Assembly: GCF_001422245.1 (NCBI RefSeq)
Contig: NZ_LMMM01000021.1
Location: 124,001 to 188,000, forward strand
Direction of reading: 5' to 3'
Source: Rhizobium sp. Leaf262
GTDB taxonomy: Bacteria; Pseudomonadota; Alphaproteobacteria; Rhizobiales; Rhizobiaceae
Length of the DNA stretch: 64,000 nucleotides
The first letter of the stretch is position 1. Every line of letters starts with the position of its first letter. The position numbers and the translations under genes are program-made. This document shows, piece by piece, positions 1-8,246 of the stretch. Below the pieces are notes generated by a model. That model had not been told where the DNA came from. It searched no databases and saw only the letters and a program-made list of their open reading frames with translations.

Positions 1-1
1 T

Positions 2-1213
2 TTGCAGGAACTGGTCGATAGTATCGGCCTGTCCGAAGACAAATCCCGTCAGCTGCAAGACAGTATTGCAGCGCTCAATCAGGATACGGCCCGCATCAAG
101 GACGAGCTGATCGCTTCGGCCGCACGCCGCAAGGATCTGGAAGACAAGATCAGCGATGGCGAAGATCGCCTTGCCAAGCTCGGTATTCGCGAAGATGAGG
201 TCAAGGCGTCTCTGCAAGAACGGCGCGACGTGCTGGCAGAGGTGTTGGCCGCGCTGCAACGCATGGGCCGCAATCCGCCCCCCGCCCTTCTCGTTTCGCC
301 GGAAGATGCGCTGGCATCCGTCCGCAGCGCCATCCTGCTCGGCGCCGTCGTTCCGGGCATTCGCTCGGAGACGGACAAGCTGGTTTCCGCTCTCAAAGAG
401 TTGACCGACCTGCGCCAGGCCATCGCGGGCGAAAAACAACAGCTGACCGGCACAATGACGGCGAGCCTCGAAGAAGAAAAGCGGCTCGATCTTCTGCGGC
501 TCGAAAACGAGAAACGCAACACGCAAACGGCGAGCGATCTGGAGGCAGAACGCAAGCGTTCTGAAGAACTTGCAAGCAAGGCAACCAGTCTCGAAGGGCT
601 GGTTTCATCGCTTGAAAGCGAGATTTCCTCGGTGCGGGAAGCCAAAGAAAAAGAGCGTCTGGAGCAGGAAAGACTGGCCGCTTTATCGCAGTCCGAACGG
701 GACAAGGTGCAGGCCGAAACCGACGCCGGAATGCCCGATAAAAACCGCATTGCGCCCGCATATCCGTTTTCGAGTCTGAAGGGCAAGCTGGCCATGCCGG
801 TCTCTGGCGATGTGCTGCGAAAGTTCGGTGATGCCGACGGAACCGGGCATTTTTCCAAGGGAATCGTCGTTGCAACCGGCCCCGAGGCACTGGTGACTGC
901 GCCTGCTGATGGGTTCGTCGTTTTCGCCGGGGAATTTCGCAGTTATGGCCGCATGATTATTCTCAATGCCGGTGACGGTTATCATCTGGTGCTGACAGGC
1001 ATGGACAATGTGAGGACAAGGCAGGGCATGTTTGTGTTCGCTGGCGAACCCATTGCCTCCATGGGCGCAAAAAGAGTGGCGAGTGCCGCTGCATTGGCGC
1101 TGGAAACTGACAGGCCGACACTTTACATTGAATTCAGGAAAGACGGCGTACCAGTTGATTCTCAACCATGGTGGACCGTAAAAAATACCGGAAGGGCGCG
1201 CAATGATTCGTAA
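2..1213 (+). CDS. envC: EnvC-like murein hydrolase activator (5' end outside window)
   Basis: Periplasmic activator of cell-wall amidases at division, by family. The reading frame is open at the window edge, so the signal peptide and true start are missing. Residues 1 to about 235 are a long charged coiled coil rich in Glu, Lys and Arg. The last ~140 residues form an M23/LytM fold. Where active LytM enzymes have HxGxD this protein reads S-K-G-I-V after GHF, and the later His motif reads L-T-G-M-D, so the zinc site looks lost, as in EnvC activators. Its stop overlaps the ctpA start by 11 bases, which points to translational coupling. An alternative is another M23 coiled-coil protein, but length and degeneracy favour EnvC. 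Confidence 0.85.
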   Translation: MQELVDSIGLSEDKSRQLQDSIAALNQDTARIKDELIASAARRKDLEDKISDGEDRLAKLGIREDEVKASLQERRDVLAEVLAALQRMGRNPPPALLVSPEDALASVRSAILLGAVVPGIRSETDKLVSALKELTDLRQAIAGEKQQLTGTMTASLEEEKRLDLLRLENEKRNTQTASDLEAERKRSEELASKATSLEGLVSSLESEISSVREAKEKERLEQERLAALSQSERDKVQAETDAGMPDKNRIAPAYPFSSLKGKLAMPVSGDVLRKFGDADGTGHFSKGIVVATGPEALVTAPADGFVVFAGEFRSYGRMIILNAGDGYHLVLTGMDNVRTRQGMFVFAGEPIASMGAKRVASAAALALETDRPTLYIEFRKDGVPVDSQPWWTVKNTGRARNDS

Positions 1214-2531
1214 GGCTTCACTTCTCCTCATTGGTGGACTTATGGGTGCCACAGCGATGAGCGTTATCTACTCGGCAAGCATGCCGGCACAGGCTGCCGG
1301 TCCTTCGACGTATAAGGAGCTGTCGATTTTTGGTGACGTCTTCGAGCGTGTGCGTGCCCAATATGTGACGCCCCCCGATGACAAGAAGCTGGTCGAAAAT
1401 GCCATCAACGGCATGTTGAGCTCGCTCGATCCGCATTCGAGCTTCCTGAACGCCCAGGACGCCAACGACATGCGTTCGCAGACCAAGGGTGAATTCGGCG
1501 GTCTCGGCATCGAAGTGACGATGGAAAACGAGCTGGTCAAGGTGATCTCCCCAATGGACGATACGCCAGCAGCCAAGGCCGGCATTCTTGCCGGCGACTT
1601 CATCTCCGAAATCGATGGCCAGCCGGTGCGCGGCCTGAAGCTGGAAGATGCCGTCGAAAAGATGCGCGGTGCGGTCAAGACGCCGATCAAGCTGACGATC
1701 ATCCGCCAGGGTGCCGACAAGCCGCTCGACATCACCGTCATGCGTGAGATCATTGCCGTACGTGCCGTCAAGTCGCGCGTCGAAGGCGGCGATGTCGGTT
1801 ATCTGCGTGTCATCTCCTTCACCGAAAAGACCTATGACGATCTCGAAAAGGCGATCAAGAAGATCAAGGAAGACGTTCCAGCCGACAAGCTGAAGGGCTA
1901 CGTCCTCGATCTGCGCCTCAATCCGGGCGGTCTTCTCGATCAGGCCATCAACGTCTCCGACGCCTTCCTCGAACGCGGCGAGGTCGTTTCGACCCGCGGT
2001 CGTAACCCCGAGGAAACCCGCCGCTTCAACGCAACGGCTGGCGATCTGACCGATGGCAAGCCCGTGATCGTTCTCGTTAACGGTGGTTCGGCTTCCGCGT
2101 CTGAAATCGTGGCCGGTGCGCTTCAGGATCTTCGTCGTGCAACGGTTCTGGGAACCCGTTCCTTCGGCAAGGGCTCCGTCCAGACGATCATTCCGCTGGG
2201 TGATACCGGTGCGCTTCGCCTGACGACGGCGCTCTATTACACGCCATCGGGCAAGTCCATTCAGGGCACGGGCATCACGCCTGACATCAAGGTCGACCAG
2301 CCACTGCCGGAAGAGCTTCAGGGACGCGTGCGTGCCGAAGGCGAATCCAGCCTGCGTGGCCACATTCAGGGCCAGAGCGAGACGGAAGAAGGTTCGGGCT
2401 CTGCAGCCTATGTGCCGCCGGAAGCCAAGGACGATATCCAGCTCAACTACGCGCTGGACCTGTTCCACGGCACCAAGACGGATCCGTCCTTCCCGCCAAA
2501 CCCTGAAAAGGCTGTCGTCAACAAGCAGTAA
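1203..2531 (+). CDS. ctpA: Carboxyl-terminal processing protease CtpA (S41)
   Basis: Exported serine protease that trims or degrades periplasmic proteins from their C-terminus. The 442-aa product opens with a signal peptide ending near A-Q-A-A (residue 32). A PDZ domain spans about residues 95-180. The catalytic set is visible: Ser298 in GSASASE, Lys323 and Gln327 in FGKGSVQ, with the same 25 and 29 residue spacings as in Bacillus CtpB. It lies inside an envelope operon between the EnvC-like gene and a polysaccharide deacetylase, so its targets may be murein hydrolases or their regulators (inference). The ATG overlaps the envC stop. Confidence 0.95.
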   Translation: MIRKASLLLIGGLMGATAMSVIYSASMPAQAAGPSTYKELSIFGDVFERVRAQYVTPPDDKKLVENAINGMLSSLDPHSSFLNAQDANDMRSQTKGEFGGLGIEVTMENELVKVISPMDDTPAAKAGILAGDFISEIDGQPVRGLKLEDAVEKMRGAVKTPIKLTIIRQGADKPLDITVMREIIAVRAVKSRVEGGDVGYLRVISFTEKTYDDLEKAIKKIKEDVPADKLKGYVLDLRLNPGGLLDQAINVSDAFLERGEVVSTRGRNPEETRRFNATAGDLTDGKPVIVLVNGGSASASEIVAGALQDLRRATVLGTRSFGKGSVQTIIPLGDTGALRLTTALYYTPSGKSIQGTGITPDIKVDQPLPEELQGRVRAEGESSLRGHIQGQSETEEGSGSAAYVPPEAKDDIQLNYALDLFHGTKTDPSFPPNPEKAVVNKQ

Positions 2532-2597
2532 GATGAGGGCGCATCGGCTCAAGCCGGTGCTCTTTCTCTCCGCTCGCAGTCAGTCACGGATAGTTCA

Positions 2598-3800
2598 TTG
2601 CCTTCAGACCTGCGCAAACCGCTCATGGGTCGACAGAGAAAAAAAAGCGCCGGCTCGTTCCGGCGCTTTTCTGCGCTTGCGGCTCTGGCCGTTGTTGTCA
2701 TCGGAGGCATTGGCGGCCTTTCGATCTATACCGCTCTGTCTCCCGGCAATCTGGAAAAGAACTCCACCGCTCCTGATGTCGTTGTGAACGACACGGCGAC
2801 AACCCCGGACGAGACTGCAAAAGCAGAGACCAGCGCCGAAAATGGCGGTGCATTCTCGCCGCAGAGCGGTCGCTCTGGCGCCAATGTACAAAGAAACACC
2901 ATGCCGGATGGCAATGTCGTTTCGGTCTTCTCACCGCGCACACGCGATGCCGATGGCCCGGTGCTGATGAGTGGCCAGACCTACGGGCAGGACATCCGCA
3001 TCGCCGCGCAACCCAATGAGGATTTGCTGGAAGATTCCGCCTTTGGCAGGTTGCCGAAAGTCAGCGCCGATGGTCTGCGCCCGATGGAGCAATATGCCCG
3101 ACCGTGGTCGGGCGCCAGAGGTACACGCATCGCCATCATCGTCGGCGGGTTGGGGCTCAGCCAGACCGGAACGCAAAAGGCCATCCGCGATCTGCCGCCC
3201 GAAGTCACACTCGGCTTTGCCGCCAGCGGCAACAGTCTACAACGCTGGATGCAGGAAAGCCGCCGCAAGGGCCACGAAATCTTGCTTCAGGTTCCATTCG
3301 AACCCTTCGGTTATCCCGGCACCAATCCAGGGCCAGACACGCTGCTGGCATCCGATCCCGCCAAGCTCAATCTGGAACGTCTGCACCGCTCCATGGCGAA
3401 GATCACCAATTACACCGGCATCATGAACTATCTCGGCGGGCGCTTTATGGCCGAAGACAAGGCGCTGGAGCCGGTCATGCGCGATATCGGCGCGCGTGGC
3501 CTGCTTTTCTTGGACGATGGCTCATCGGCCCAGTCGAAAAGCGGGCCCATCGCCAAGGCGCTCTCGGCACCGGCAGGCTTTGCCGATCTGCAGCTGGATG
3601 ATCAGGTCAATGAAAACGCCATTCTGCGCAAGCTGGACGATCTGGAGCGTATCGCACGACGTAACGGCTCCGCAATCGGCGTCGCCTCCGCCTTCGATGA
3701 GAGCATCGGCGCAATTTCCAAATGGTCTGTTGAAGCAGCAGGCCGCGGCATCGAGATCGTTGGCGTTTCCGCGCTTGTCTCGGAGCAGGCCGCGCAGTAA
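2598..3800 (+). CDS. Divergent polysaccharide deacetylase family protein (YibQ type)
   Basis: The 400-aa product has an N-terminal basic stretch, one membrane anchor at about residues 25-50 ([19 protein letters not shown]), a low-complexity linker, and a C-terminal domain from about residue 170 with [24 protein letters not shown] and the NYLGGRF block typical of the divergent polysaccharide deacetylase family. The enzyme activity of the family is not established. I chose the TTG at 2598 because relatives tend to begin with a short xxDLxxPL segment; an in-frame ATG at 2625 (residue 10) is the alternative. It sits 66 bases after ctpA and 31 before rppH in an apparent operon. Confidence 0.85.
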   Translation: MPSDLRKPLMGRQRKKSAGSFRRFSALAALAVVVIGGIGGLSIYTALSPGNLEKNSTAPDVVVNDTATTPDETAKAETSAENGGAFSPQSGRSGANVQRNTMPDGNVVSVFSPRTRDADGPVLMSGQTYGQDIRIAAQPNEDLLEDSAFGRLPKVSADGLRPMEQYARPWSGARGTRIAIIVGGLGLSQTGTQKAIRDLPPEVTLGFAASGNSLQRWMQESRRKGHEILLQVPFEPFGYPGTNPGPDTLLASDPAKLNLERLHRSMAKITNYTGIMNYLGGRFMAEDKALEPVMRDIGARGLLFLDDGSSAQSKSGPIAKALSAPAGFADLQLDDQVNENAILRKLDDLERIARRNGSAIGVASAFDESIGAISKWSVEAAGRGIEIVGVSALVSEQAAQ

Positions 3801-3831
3801 GCCATTCACCTGTTCAATGAAGAGGTTCGAG

Positions 3832-4344
3832 ATGACGATCAAGGCAGACGATCTTCCCTATCGCCCCTGCGTGGGAATCATGGTTCTGAACGCAGAGGGG
3901 CTCGTCTGGGCCGGTCGGCGTATTTCGGCTGAGAACTCGGAATTCGATGGCTCTCCGCAGCTATGGCAAATGCCACAAGGCGGCATAGACAAGGGCGAAA
4001 ACCCGCTTCCCGCCGCTCTTCGTGAGCTTTACGAGGAAACGGGCATGAAGACGGTCACGCTTCTGGCGGAAGCGCCTGATTGGATCAATTACGACCTGCC
4101 GCCACAACTGATCGGCATCGGCCTGCGCGGAAAATATCGCGGCCAGACCCAACGCTGGTTTGCCTTCCGCTTCGAAGGCGACGAAAGCGAAATCCAGATC
4201 AACCCACCGCCGGGAAGCCACACGGCGGAATTCGATGACTGGGGTTGGAAACCCATGGAAAGCCTGCCGGACCTGATCGTGCCGTTCAAGCGCGGCGTTT
4301 ACGAAAAGGTCGTCGCAGAGTTTAGACACCTCTCGGACAAATAA
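3832..4344 (+). CDS. rppH: RNA pyrophosphohydrolase RppH
   Basis: Nudix hydrolase that removes pyrophosphate from the 5' end of mRNA and so starts RNase E-dependent decay. The 170-aa protein carries a complete Nudix box, GGIDKGE...RELYEETGM, and the family's [11 protein letters not shown] opening and WQMPQGGID segment. The start at 3832 follows an AGAGG site; an in-frame ATG at 3817 would add five residues. It is the last gene of the envC-ctpA-deacetylase run and is followed at once by a strong hairpin terminator. Confidence 0.95.
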   Translation: MTIKADDLPYRPCVGIMVLNAEGLVWAGRRISAENSEFDGSPQLWQMPQGGIDKGENPLPAALRELYEETGMKTVTLLAEAPDWINYDLPPQLIGIGLRGKYRGQTQRWFAFRFEGDESEIQINPPPGSHTAEFDDWGWKPMESLPDLIVPFKRGVYEKVVAEFRHLSDK

Positions 4345-4346
4345 AC

Positions 4347-4375
4347 AAAAAAGGCGGCCCGAGAGCCGCCTTTTT
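4347..4375. terminator. Bidirectional intrinsic terminator between rppH and bfr
   Basis: GGCGGC/GCCGCC stem with a six-base CCGAGA loop, A-run on the left and T-run on the right, extending the stem by A:T pairs. It can serve both converging genes. Confidence 0.9.
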
Positions 4376-4391
4376 CAATAGAATGATCGTC

Positions 4392-4883
4392 TTATTCGGA
4401 TTCGGCAGCGTCGGCAGAATCTGCGTTGAGCTGGCCGTACTTGGCCTCACCGATCTTGTTGAGAAGATCGAGCTGGGTTTCGAGGAAGTCGATGTGACCT
4501 TCTTCATCGATAAGCAGGGTTTCGAACAGCTTCATCGAAACATAGTCACCCGCATCATGACAGATGTCGCGCGACTTCTTGTAAGCCGTGCGGGCGTCGT
4601 ATTCGCCAGCGAGGTCGGCTTCCAGAACTTCCTTGACGTTCTGACCGATACGCAGCGGCGCAACGGTCTGAAGGTTCGGGTGGCCTTCGAGGAAGATGAT
4701 ACGGTCGATGATCTTGTCGGCGTGCTGCATCTCTTCGATGGATTCGGCACGCTCTTTCTTGGCGAGCTTCGTGTAGCCCCAGTCGTTCAGCAGTCTGTAA
4801 TGCAGCCAATACTGGTTGACCGCACCGAGTTCGAGGAACAATGCCTCATTAAGCTGCTCGATGACTCTTGTGTCGCCTTTCAA
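4392..4883 (-). CDS. bfr: Bacterioferritin
   Basis: Iron storage protein that oxidises Fe(II) and stores it as a mineral core in a 24-mer with haem. With a TTG start at 4883 the 163-aa product begins [20 protein letters not shown], the usual Bfr N-terminus. Ferroxidase ligands Glu18, Glu51, His54, Glu94, Glu127 and His130 and the haem ligand Met52 are all in place. The TTG is preceded by AGGAG at 8 bases. An upstream in-frame ATG would add eight residues that relatives lack. The start lies inside the 3' end of bfd, so the two are probably translationally coupled and under the same iron control. Confidence 0.95.
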   Translation of the reverse strand: MKGDTRVIEQLNEALFLELGAVNQYWLHYRLLNDWGYTKLAKKERAESIEEMQHADKIIDRIIFLEGHPNLQTVAPLRIGQNVKEVLEADLAGEYDARTAYKKSRDICHDAGDYVSMKLFETLLIDEEGHIDFLETQLDLLNKIGEAKYGQLNADSADAAESE

Positions 4884-5160
4884 TGTCCGCTCTCCTGTTG
4901 TCTTCATGCAATTGTCTCAGGCGGGACATAAAATCAAAAACGTCGGCCTCCGTCGAGTGGCGACGGGCATGATATTCTTCGGTTGTCTTGATAATCAGTT
5001 CGACGACGGTCGGAAAGCAGCCACAGCAACGGCCACGCTTTGCCATCGCGTGATACACTTTCGCCGGCACGATCAACTGCCAACAGTCCTCATCGAGCAT
5101 CTCGTTGATGACGTCGCGGATATCGTTATCAGTGATGTAATTGCAGCTGCAAACGAGCAT
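4849..5160 (-). CDS. bfd: Bacterioferritin-associated ferredoxin, (2Fe-2S)-binding
   Basis: Small electron donor that helps release iron from bacterioferritin. The 103-aa product has the Bfd cysteine pattern: CxC at residues 4-6 and a C-C-x-C cluster in GRCCGCFP near residue 45. The C-terminal ~40 residues are a charged helical tail longer than in the ~64-aa enterobacterial Bfd. Its last 35 bases overlap the bfr start. It is the first gene of the bfd-bfr pair and has a TTGACA promoter and an Irr-like palindrome upstream. Confidence 0.85.
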   Translation of the reverse strand: MLVCSCNYITDNDIRDVINEMLDEDCWQLIVPAKVYHAMAKRGRCCGCFPTVVELIIKTTEEYHARRHSTEADVFDFMSRLRQLHEDNRRADIERRHKSHRAA

Positions 5161-5198
5161 GGATCATTGCCTGTGTGACGCAACACTTTGTTTTCATT

Positions 5199-5228
5199 CT
5201 TAAACCAAAACAGGACCGTTGGTGTCAA
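5199..5228 (-). promoter_or_regulatory. Candidate promoter of bfd-bfr
   Basis: On the minus strand a perfect -35 TTGACA (5223-5228) is followed after 18 bases by TTTAAG (5199-5204). It lies about 40 bases before the bfd start codon. Confidence 0.55.
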
Positions 5229-5259
5229 GTAAAACCTCTAATATTAAGATATCGAGCAT

Positions 5260-5276
5260 ATTAGACTCACTCTAAA
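5260..5276 (-). promoter_or_regulatory. Candidate Irr box (iron control element)
   Basis: Minus strand TTTAGAGTGAGTCTAAT is a 17-bp imperfect palindrome, TTTAGA-N5-TCTAAT, one base off the TTTAGA-N5-TCTAAA form known for rhizobial Irr sites. It lies about 100 bases upstream of bfd, upstream of the -35. A second short near-palindrome, TCTAATATTAAGA, lies at 5237-5249. Irr control of bacterioferritin genes is known in rhizobia; the assignment here is inference from the motif. Confidence 0.55.
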
Positions 5277-5415
5277 CTAAACGAAAATCCTCTTATTTTC
5301 ATAAAGTTAGCAGGCTCTTACATGAGAAAGCATGAAGTCAACTTTTGTTGAGAGACTGTTTGAGTGGAATTCAAATCACGGAAATTTTACTGGGGATAAG
5401 GTTTTCTCTGACACC

Positions 5416-6141
5416 TTAGACGAAATACTGCCCACCATTCGCCGTCACCGTTGACCCCGTGATAAAACCTGCATCATCTGATGCCAGAAACAGGACGCAG
5501 CGGGCAATTTCTTCTGGCTCTCCCAGACGCCCTACTGGAATTTGCGGTAAAATACGCTCGTTCAGTATGTTTTCAGGGATAGCACGCACCATTTCCGTAC
5601 CGATGTAACCGGGGCAGATGGCGTTGACGGTGATGTTTCGTGACGCCCCTTCCTGAGCAAGAGCCTTGGTCAGGCCGATATCTCCAGCCTTGGCGGCGGA
5701 ATAATTGGCCTGCCCTGCCTGGCCCTTTTGGCCGTTGATGGACGAAATGTTGATGATGCGCCCGAAGCCGCGCTCGCGCATTCCGGGCCAGACAGGATGC
5801 GTCATGTTGAATGCCCCGGTCAGATTGGTATCGATGACATCGCGCCATTGCTGCGGTGTGATCTTGTGAAACATGGCATCACGGGTAATACCCGCGTTGT
5901 TGACCAGAATTTCAACGGGGCCGAGGTCGCTTTCGATTTCTGCGATGCCAGCCACGCAGGCGTCGTAATCGCGAATATCCCAGCAATAGGCGGGAATGCC
6001 GGTCTCGCGGCGAAAATGCTCGGCGCGATCTTCGGTGAATGCATAATTGACAGCGACTTTGTAGCCTGCGGCTTGAAATGCCTTTGCGATGGCCGCGCCT
6101 ATACCGCTTGTTCCACCCGTTACCAATGCCACCCGGTTCAT
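5416..6141 (-). CDS. phbB: Acetoacetyl-CoA reductase PhbB
   Basis: NADPH-dependent short-chain dehydrogenase that reduces acetoacetyl-CoA to (R)-3-hydroxybutyryl-CoA for polyhydroxybutyrate synthesis. With the start at 6141 it is 241 aa, the normal size, beginning MNRVALVTGGTSGIG (Rossmann glycine motif). Catalytic Ser lies in INISSING and Tyr/Lys in YSAAKAG. The start follows a G-rich site (AGGGGG). The frame extends further upstream but that part is unlike the family. It follows phbA by 121 bases on the same strand. No PHB synthase is in the window. Confidence 0.95.
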   Translation of the reverse strand: MNRVALVTGGTSGIGAAIAKAFQAAGYKVAVNYAFTEDRAEHFRRETGIPAYCWDIRDYDACVAGIAEIESDLGPVEILVNNAGITRDAMFHKITPQQWRDVIDTNLTGAFNMTHPVWPGMRERGFGRIINISSINGQKGQAGQANYSAAKAGDIGLTKALAQEGASRNITVNAICPGYIGTEMVRAIPENILNERILPQIPVGRLGEPEEIARCVLFLASDDAGFITGSTVTANGGQYFV

Positions 6142-6262
6142 TTCAAGCCCCCTGTTGTTAAGTCTACCGACCTCAGCGCGTCGCATATCGAAGATGTAGT
6201 CCCCTGCGCCAAGGAGACCGCTAACAAGAAGGCCAAAGTGGCATTTCGATGATCGAAGACCG

Positions 6263-7444
6263 TCACATGCCTTCAATACACATGGCGACACCCATGCCGC
6301 CGCCGATGCAAAGCGTGACCAGCCCCTTTTTCGCGCTCCGGCGTTTCATTTCGAACAGAAGCGTGTTCAAAACGCGGGCACCCGATGCACCGATAGGGTG
6401 ACCGATCGCTATTGCGCCGCCATTGACGTTGACGATGTCAGGATCGAGCCCAAGCTCACGCACCACCGTGCAGGATTGCGCGGCAAAGGCTTCATTCGCC
6501 TCCACAAGGTCAAGGTCGGACACGGCCCAGCCGGCTTTCGACAACGCCTTGCGCGACGCAGGGATGGGACCGGTGCCCATGATTTGCGGATCGACGCCTG
6601 CCGTTGCCCAGGATGCGATTCGCCCCAGAGGTTGAAGACCGCGCCGGTCTGCCTCCGCTTCGCTCATCAAAAGTACCGCGGCCGCACCATCATTGAGTCC
6701 CGAGGCATTGCCCGCGGTGACGGTTCCGTTCTTGTCAAAGGCGGGGCGCAGTTTTGAAAGCATGTCGAGCGAGACACCGGCACGGATATATTCATCCTTA
6801 TCGAGGCTGACGTCGCCCTTACGGCCCTTGATGGTGAAGGGTACGATCTCGTTGACAAACCGCCCGCCACTCTGTGCGGACTCCGCCCTGTTTTGCGACG
6901 TTACCGCGAACTGATCCTGCTCTTCTCTGGAAAGCTGCCACTTGCTTACGATGTTTTCTGCCGTAATGCCCATGTGATAGCCATAAAAGGCGTCCGTCAG
7001 ACCGTCCTTTAACATGGTGTCGGTCATCGTGAAATCACCCATTTTCACGCCACCGCGCAGATGCGCGCAATGCGGCGCCATCGACATGGATTCCTGACCA
7101 CCGGCGACGATGATGGAAGCATCGCCGGTAGCAATCTGCTGCATGCCGAGAGCGATTGCGCGCAAGCCAGAGCCACACAACTGGTTGATACCGAAAGCAG
7201 TCGCTTCCTGCGGTATACCCGCCTGCATTGCGGCTTGTCTCGCCGGATTCTGACCAGCGCCCGCCGTCAATATCTGGCCCAGAATAACCTCATCGACCTC
7301 GTTTGATTGGATGCCAGACCGGTCGAGCACAGCCGTGATGGCAGCGGCACCCAGTTCATGCGCGGGAGTGTTGGCAAAACTCCCATTGAAAGAACCGACT
7401 GCCGTGCGTGCTGCACTGACAATAACGATAGACGTCGACGCCAT
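6263..7444 (-). CDS. phbA: Acetyl-CoA acetyltransferase (beta-ketothiolase) PhbA
   Basis: Condenses two acetyl-CoA to acetoacetyl-CoA, the first step of PHB synthesis. The 393-aa length is standard. Residues that can be seen: nucleophile Cys90 in NQLCGSGLRA, the GHPIGASG histidine motif and the C-terminal CIGGGMG cysteine loop. I set the start at 7444 (MASTSIVIVSAARTAVGSFNG), preceded by GGGAG; a longer frame begins at 7570 but its first 42 residues do not look like thiolase. It is divergent from phaR across a 226-base gap, so the two probably share control. Confidence 0.95.
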   Translation of the reverse strand: MASTSIVIVSAARTAVGSFNGSFANTPAHELGAAAITAVLDRSGIQSNEVDEVILGQILTAGAGQNPARQAAMQAGIPQEATAFGINQLCGSGLRAIALGMQQIATGDASIIVAGGQESMSMAPHCAHLRGGVKMGDFTMTDTMLKDGLTDAFYGYHMGITAENIVSKWQLSREEQDQFAVTSQNRAESAQSGGRFVNEIVPFTIKGRKGDVSLDKDEYIRAGVSLDMLSKLRPAFDKNGTVTAGNASGLNDGAAAVLLMSEAEADRRGLQPLGRIASWATAGVDPQIMGTGPIPASRKALSKAGWAVSDLDLVEANEAFAAQSCTVVRELGLDPDIVNVNGGAIAIGHPIGASGARVLNTLLFEMKRRSAKKGLVTLCIGGGMGVAMCIEGM

Positions 7445-7670
7445 TCCATATCTCCCATTTTGCAACGCGAGATTGGCAAAGCTTCGAGACCGAGTCAAAC
7501 CGTCCCATGCCACCATCGCAGCTGCGTTCATCGTAAAATGCTGCGCAAAAAATTGACTGTTGCAACGCACAAAACGTTTGTCAGCACGCCTGATTTCAGC
7601 ATAATCTTAAAAACGGGAAGAGCAAAAACACCTGATAAAAAGAATATACCGGCGTCGCGAGGAGGCGAGC
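7445..7670. promoter_or_regulatory. Divergent phbA/phaR control region
   Basis: This 226-base gap holds the promoters of phbA (minus) and phaR (plus). It contains two direct copies of TTGCAACGC, at 7460-7468 and 7560-7568, exactly 100 bases apart, and a GCAGCTGC palindrome near 7519. PhaR proteins bind TGC-rich DNA, so these are candidate operator parts (inference). Confidence 0.4.
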
Positions 7671-8246
7671 ATGGCAAAACATACTGGCGAGACCATCATC
7701 AAAAAATACGCCAACCGGCGGCTGTATAACACCGGCACCAGCACTTACGTGACGCTGGAGGACTTGGCGAAAATGGTTAAGCGTGGGGAAGAGTTCAAGG
7801 TTCAGGATGCCAAGACGTCCGAAGATATCACGCACGCCGTTCTGACACAGATTATCGTGGAGCAGGAAGCGAAGACCGGCAACACACTTTTACCGACAGC
7901 TTTCCTGCGGCAGCTGATTTCCTATTATGGCGATCAAATGCAAATGGTCGTGCCGACGTTTCTCGAACACTCGATGAAAACCTTTTCCGAACAACAGAAC
8001 CAGATGCAGGAGCAGATGGCAAAAGCCTTTGGCGACACCTCCGCATCCAAAAGCTTCGCCACGCCTTTCGGCTTCATGGAAGAACAGGTGAAGCGCAATA
8101 CCGAACTCTTTCGTCAGGCCATGCAGGTCTTCACGCCCTTCCCCGTACCACCGGCACCGAAGGAAACCAAGAAGCCGGACGCGTCCGAACTTGACGATTT
8201 GAAGGCACAGCTTCGCACACTGCAAACCAAACTCGATCAGCTCTGA
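7671..8246 (+). CDS. phaR: Polyhydroxyalkanoate synthesis regulator PhaR (AniA)
   Basis: DNA- and PHB-binding repressor that tunes polymer and phasin gene expression and carbon flow. The N-terminal ~60 residues (IIKKYANRRLYNTGTSTYVTLEDLAKMV) are the PHB/PHA accumulation regulator DNA-binding domain. A second conserved segment (TAFLRQLISYYGDQMQMVVPTFLE) follows, then a Gln- and Lys-rich tail ending in a short coiled coil. The start has a good GAGGAGG site. It is divergent from phbA, and its last 10 bases overlap the 3' end of the convergent transporter gene. Confidence 0.93.
   Translation: MAKHTGETIIKKYANRRLYNTGTSTYVTLEDLAKMVKRGEEFKVQDAKTSEDITHAVLTQIIVEQEAKTGNTLLPTAFLRQLISYYGDQMQMVVPTFLEHSMKTFSEQQNQMQEQMAKAFGDTSASKSFATPFGFMEEQVKRNTELFRQAMQVFTPFPVPPAPKETKKPDASELDDLKAQLRTLQTKLDQL

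Noticed and set aside
1218-2552. 444-codon minus-strand frame opposite ctpA
   Set aside because: Shadow of ctpA, which has a complete catalytic set.
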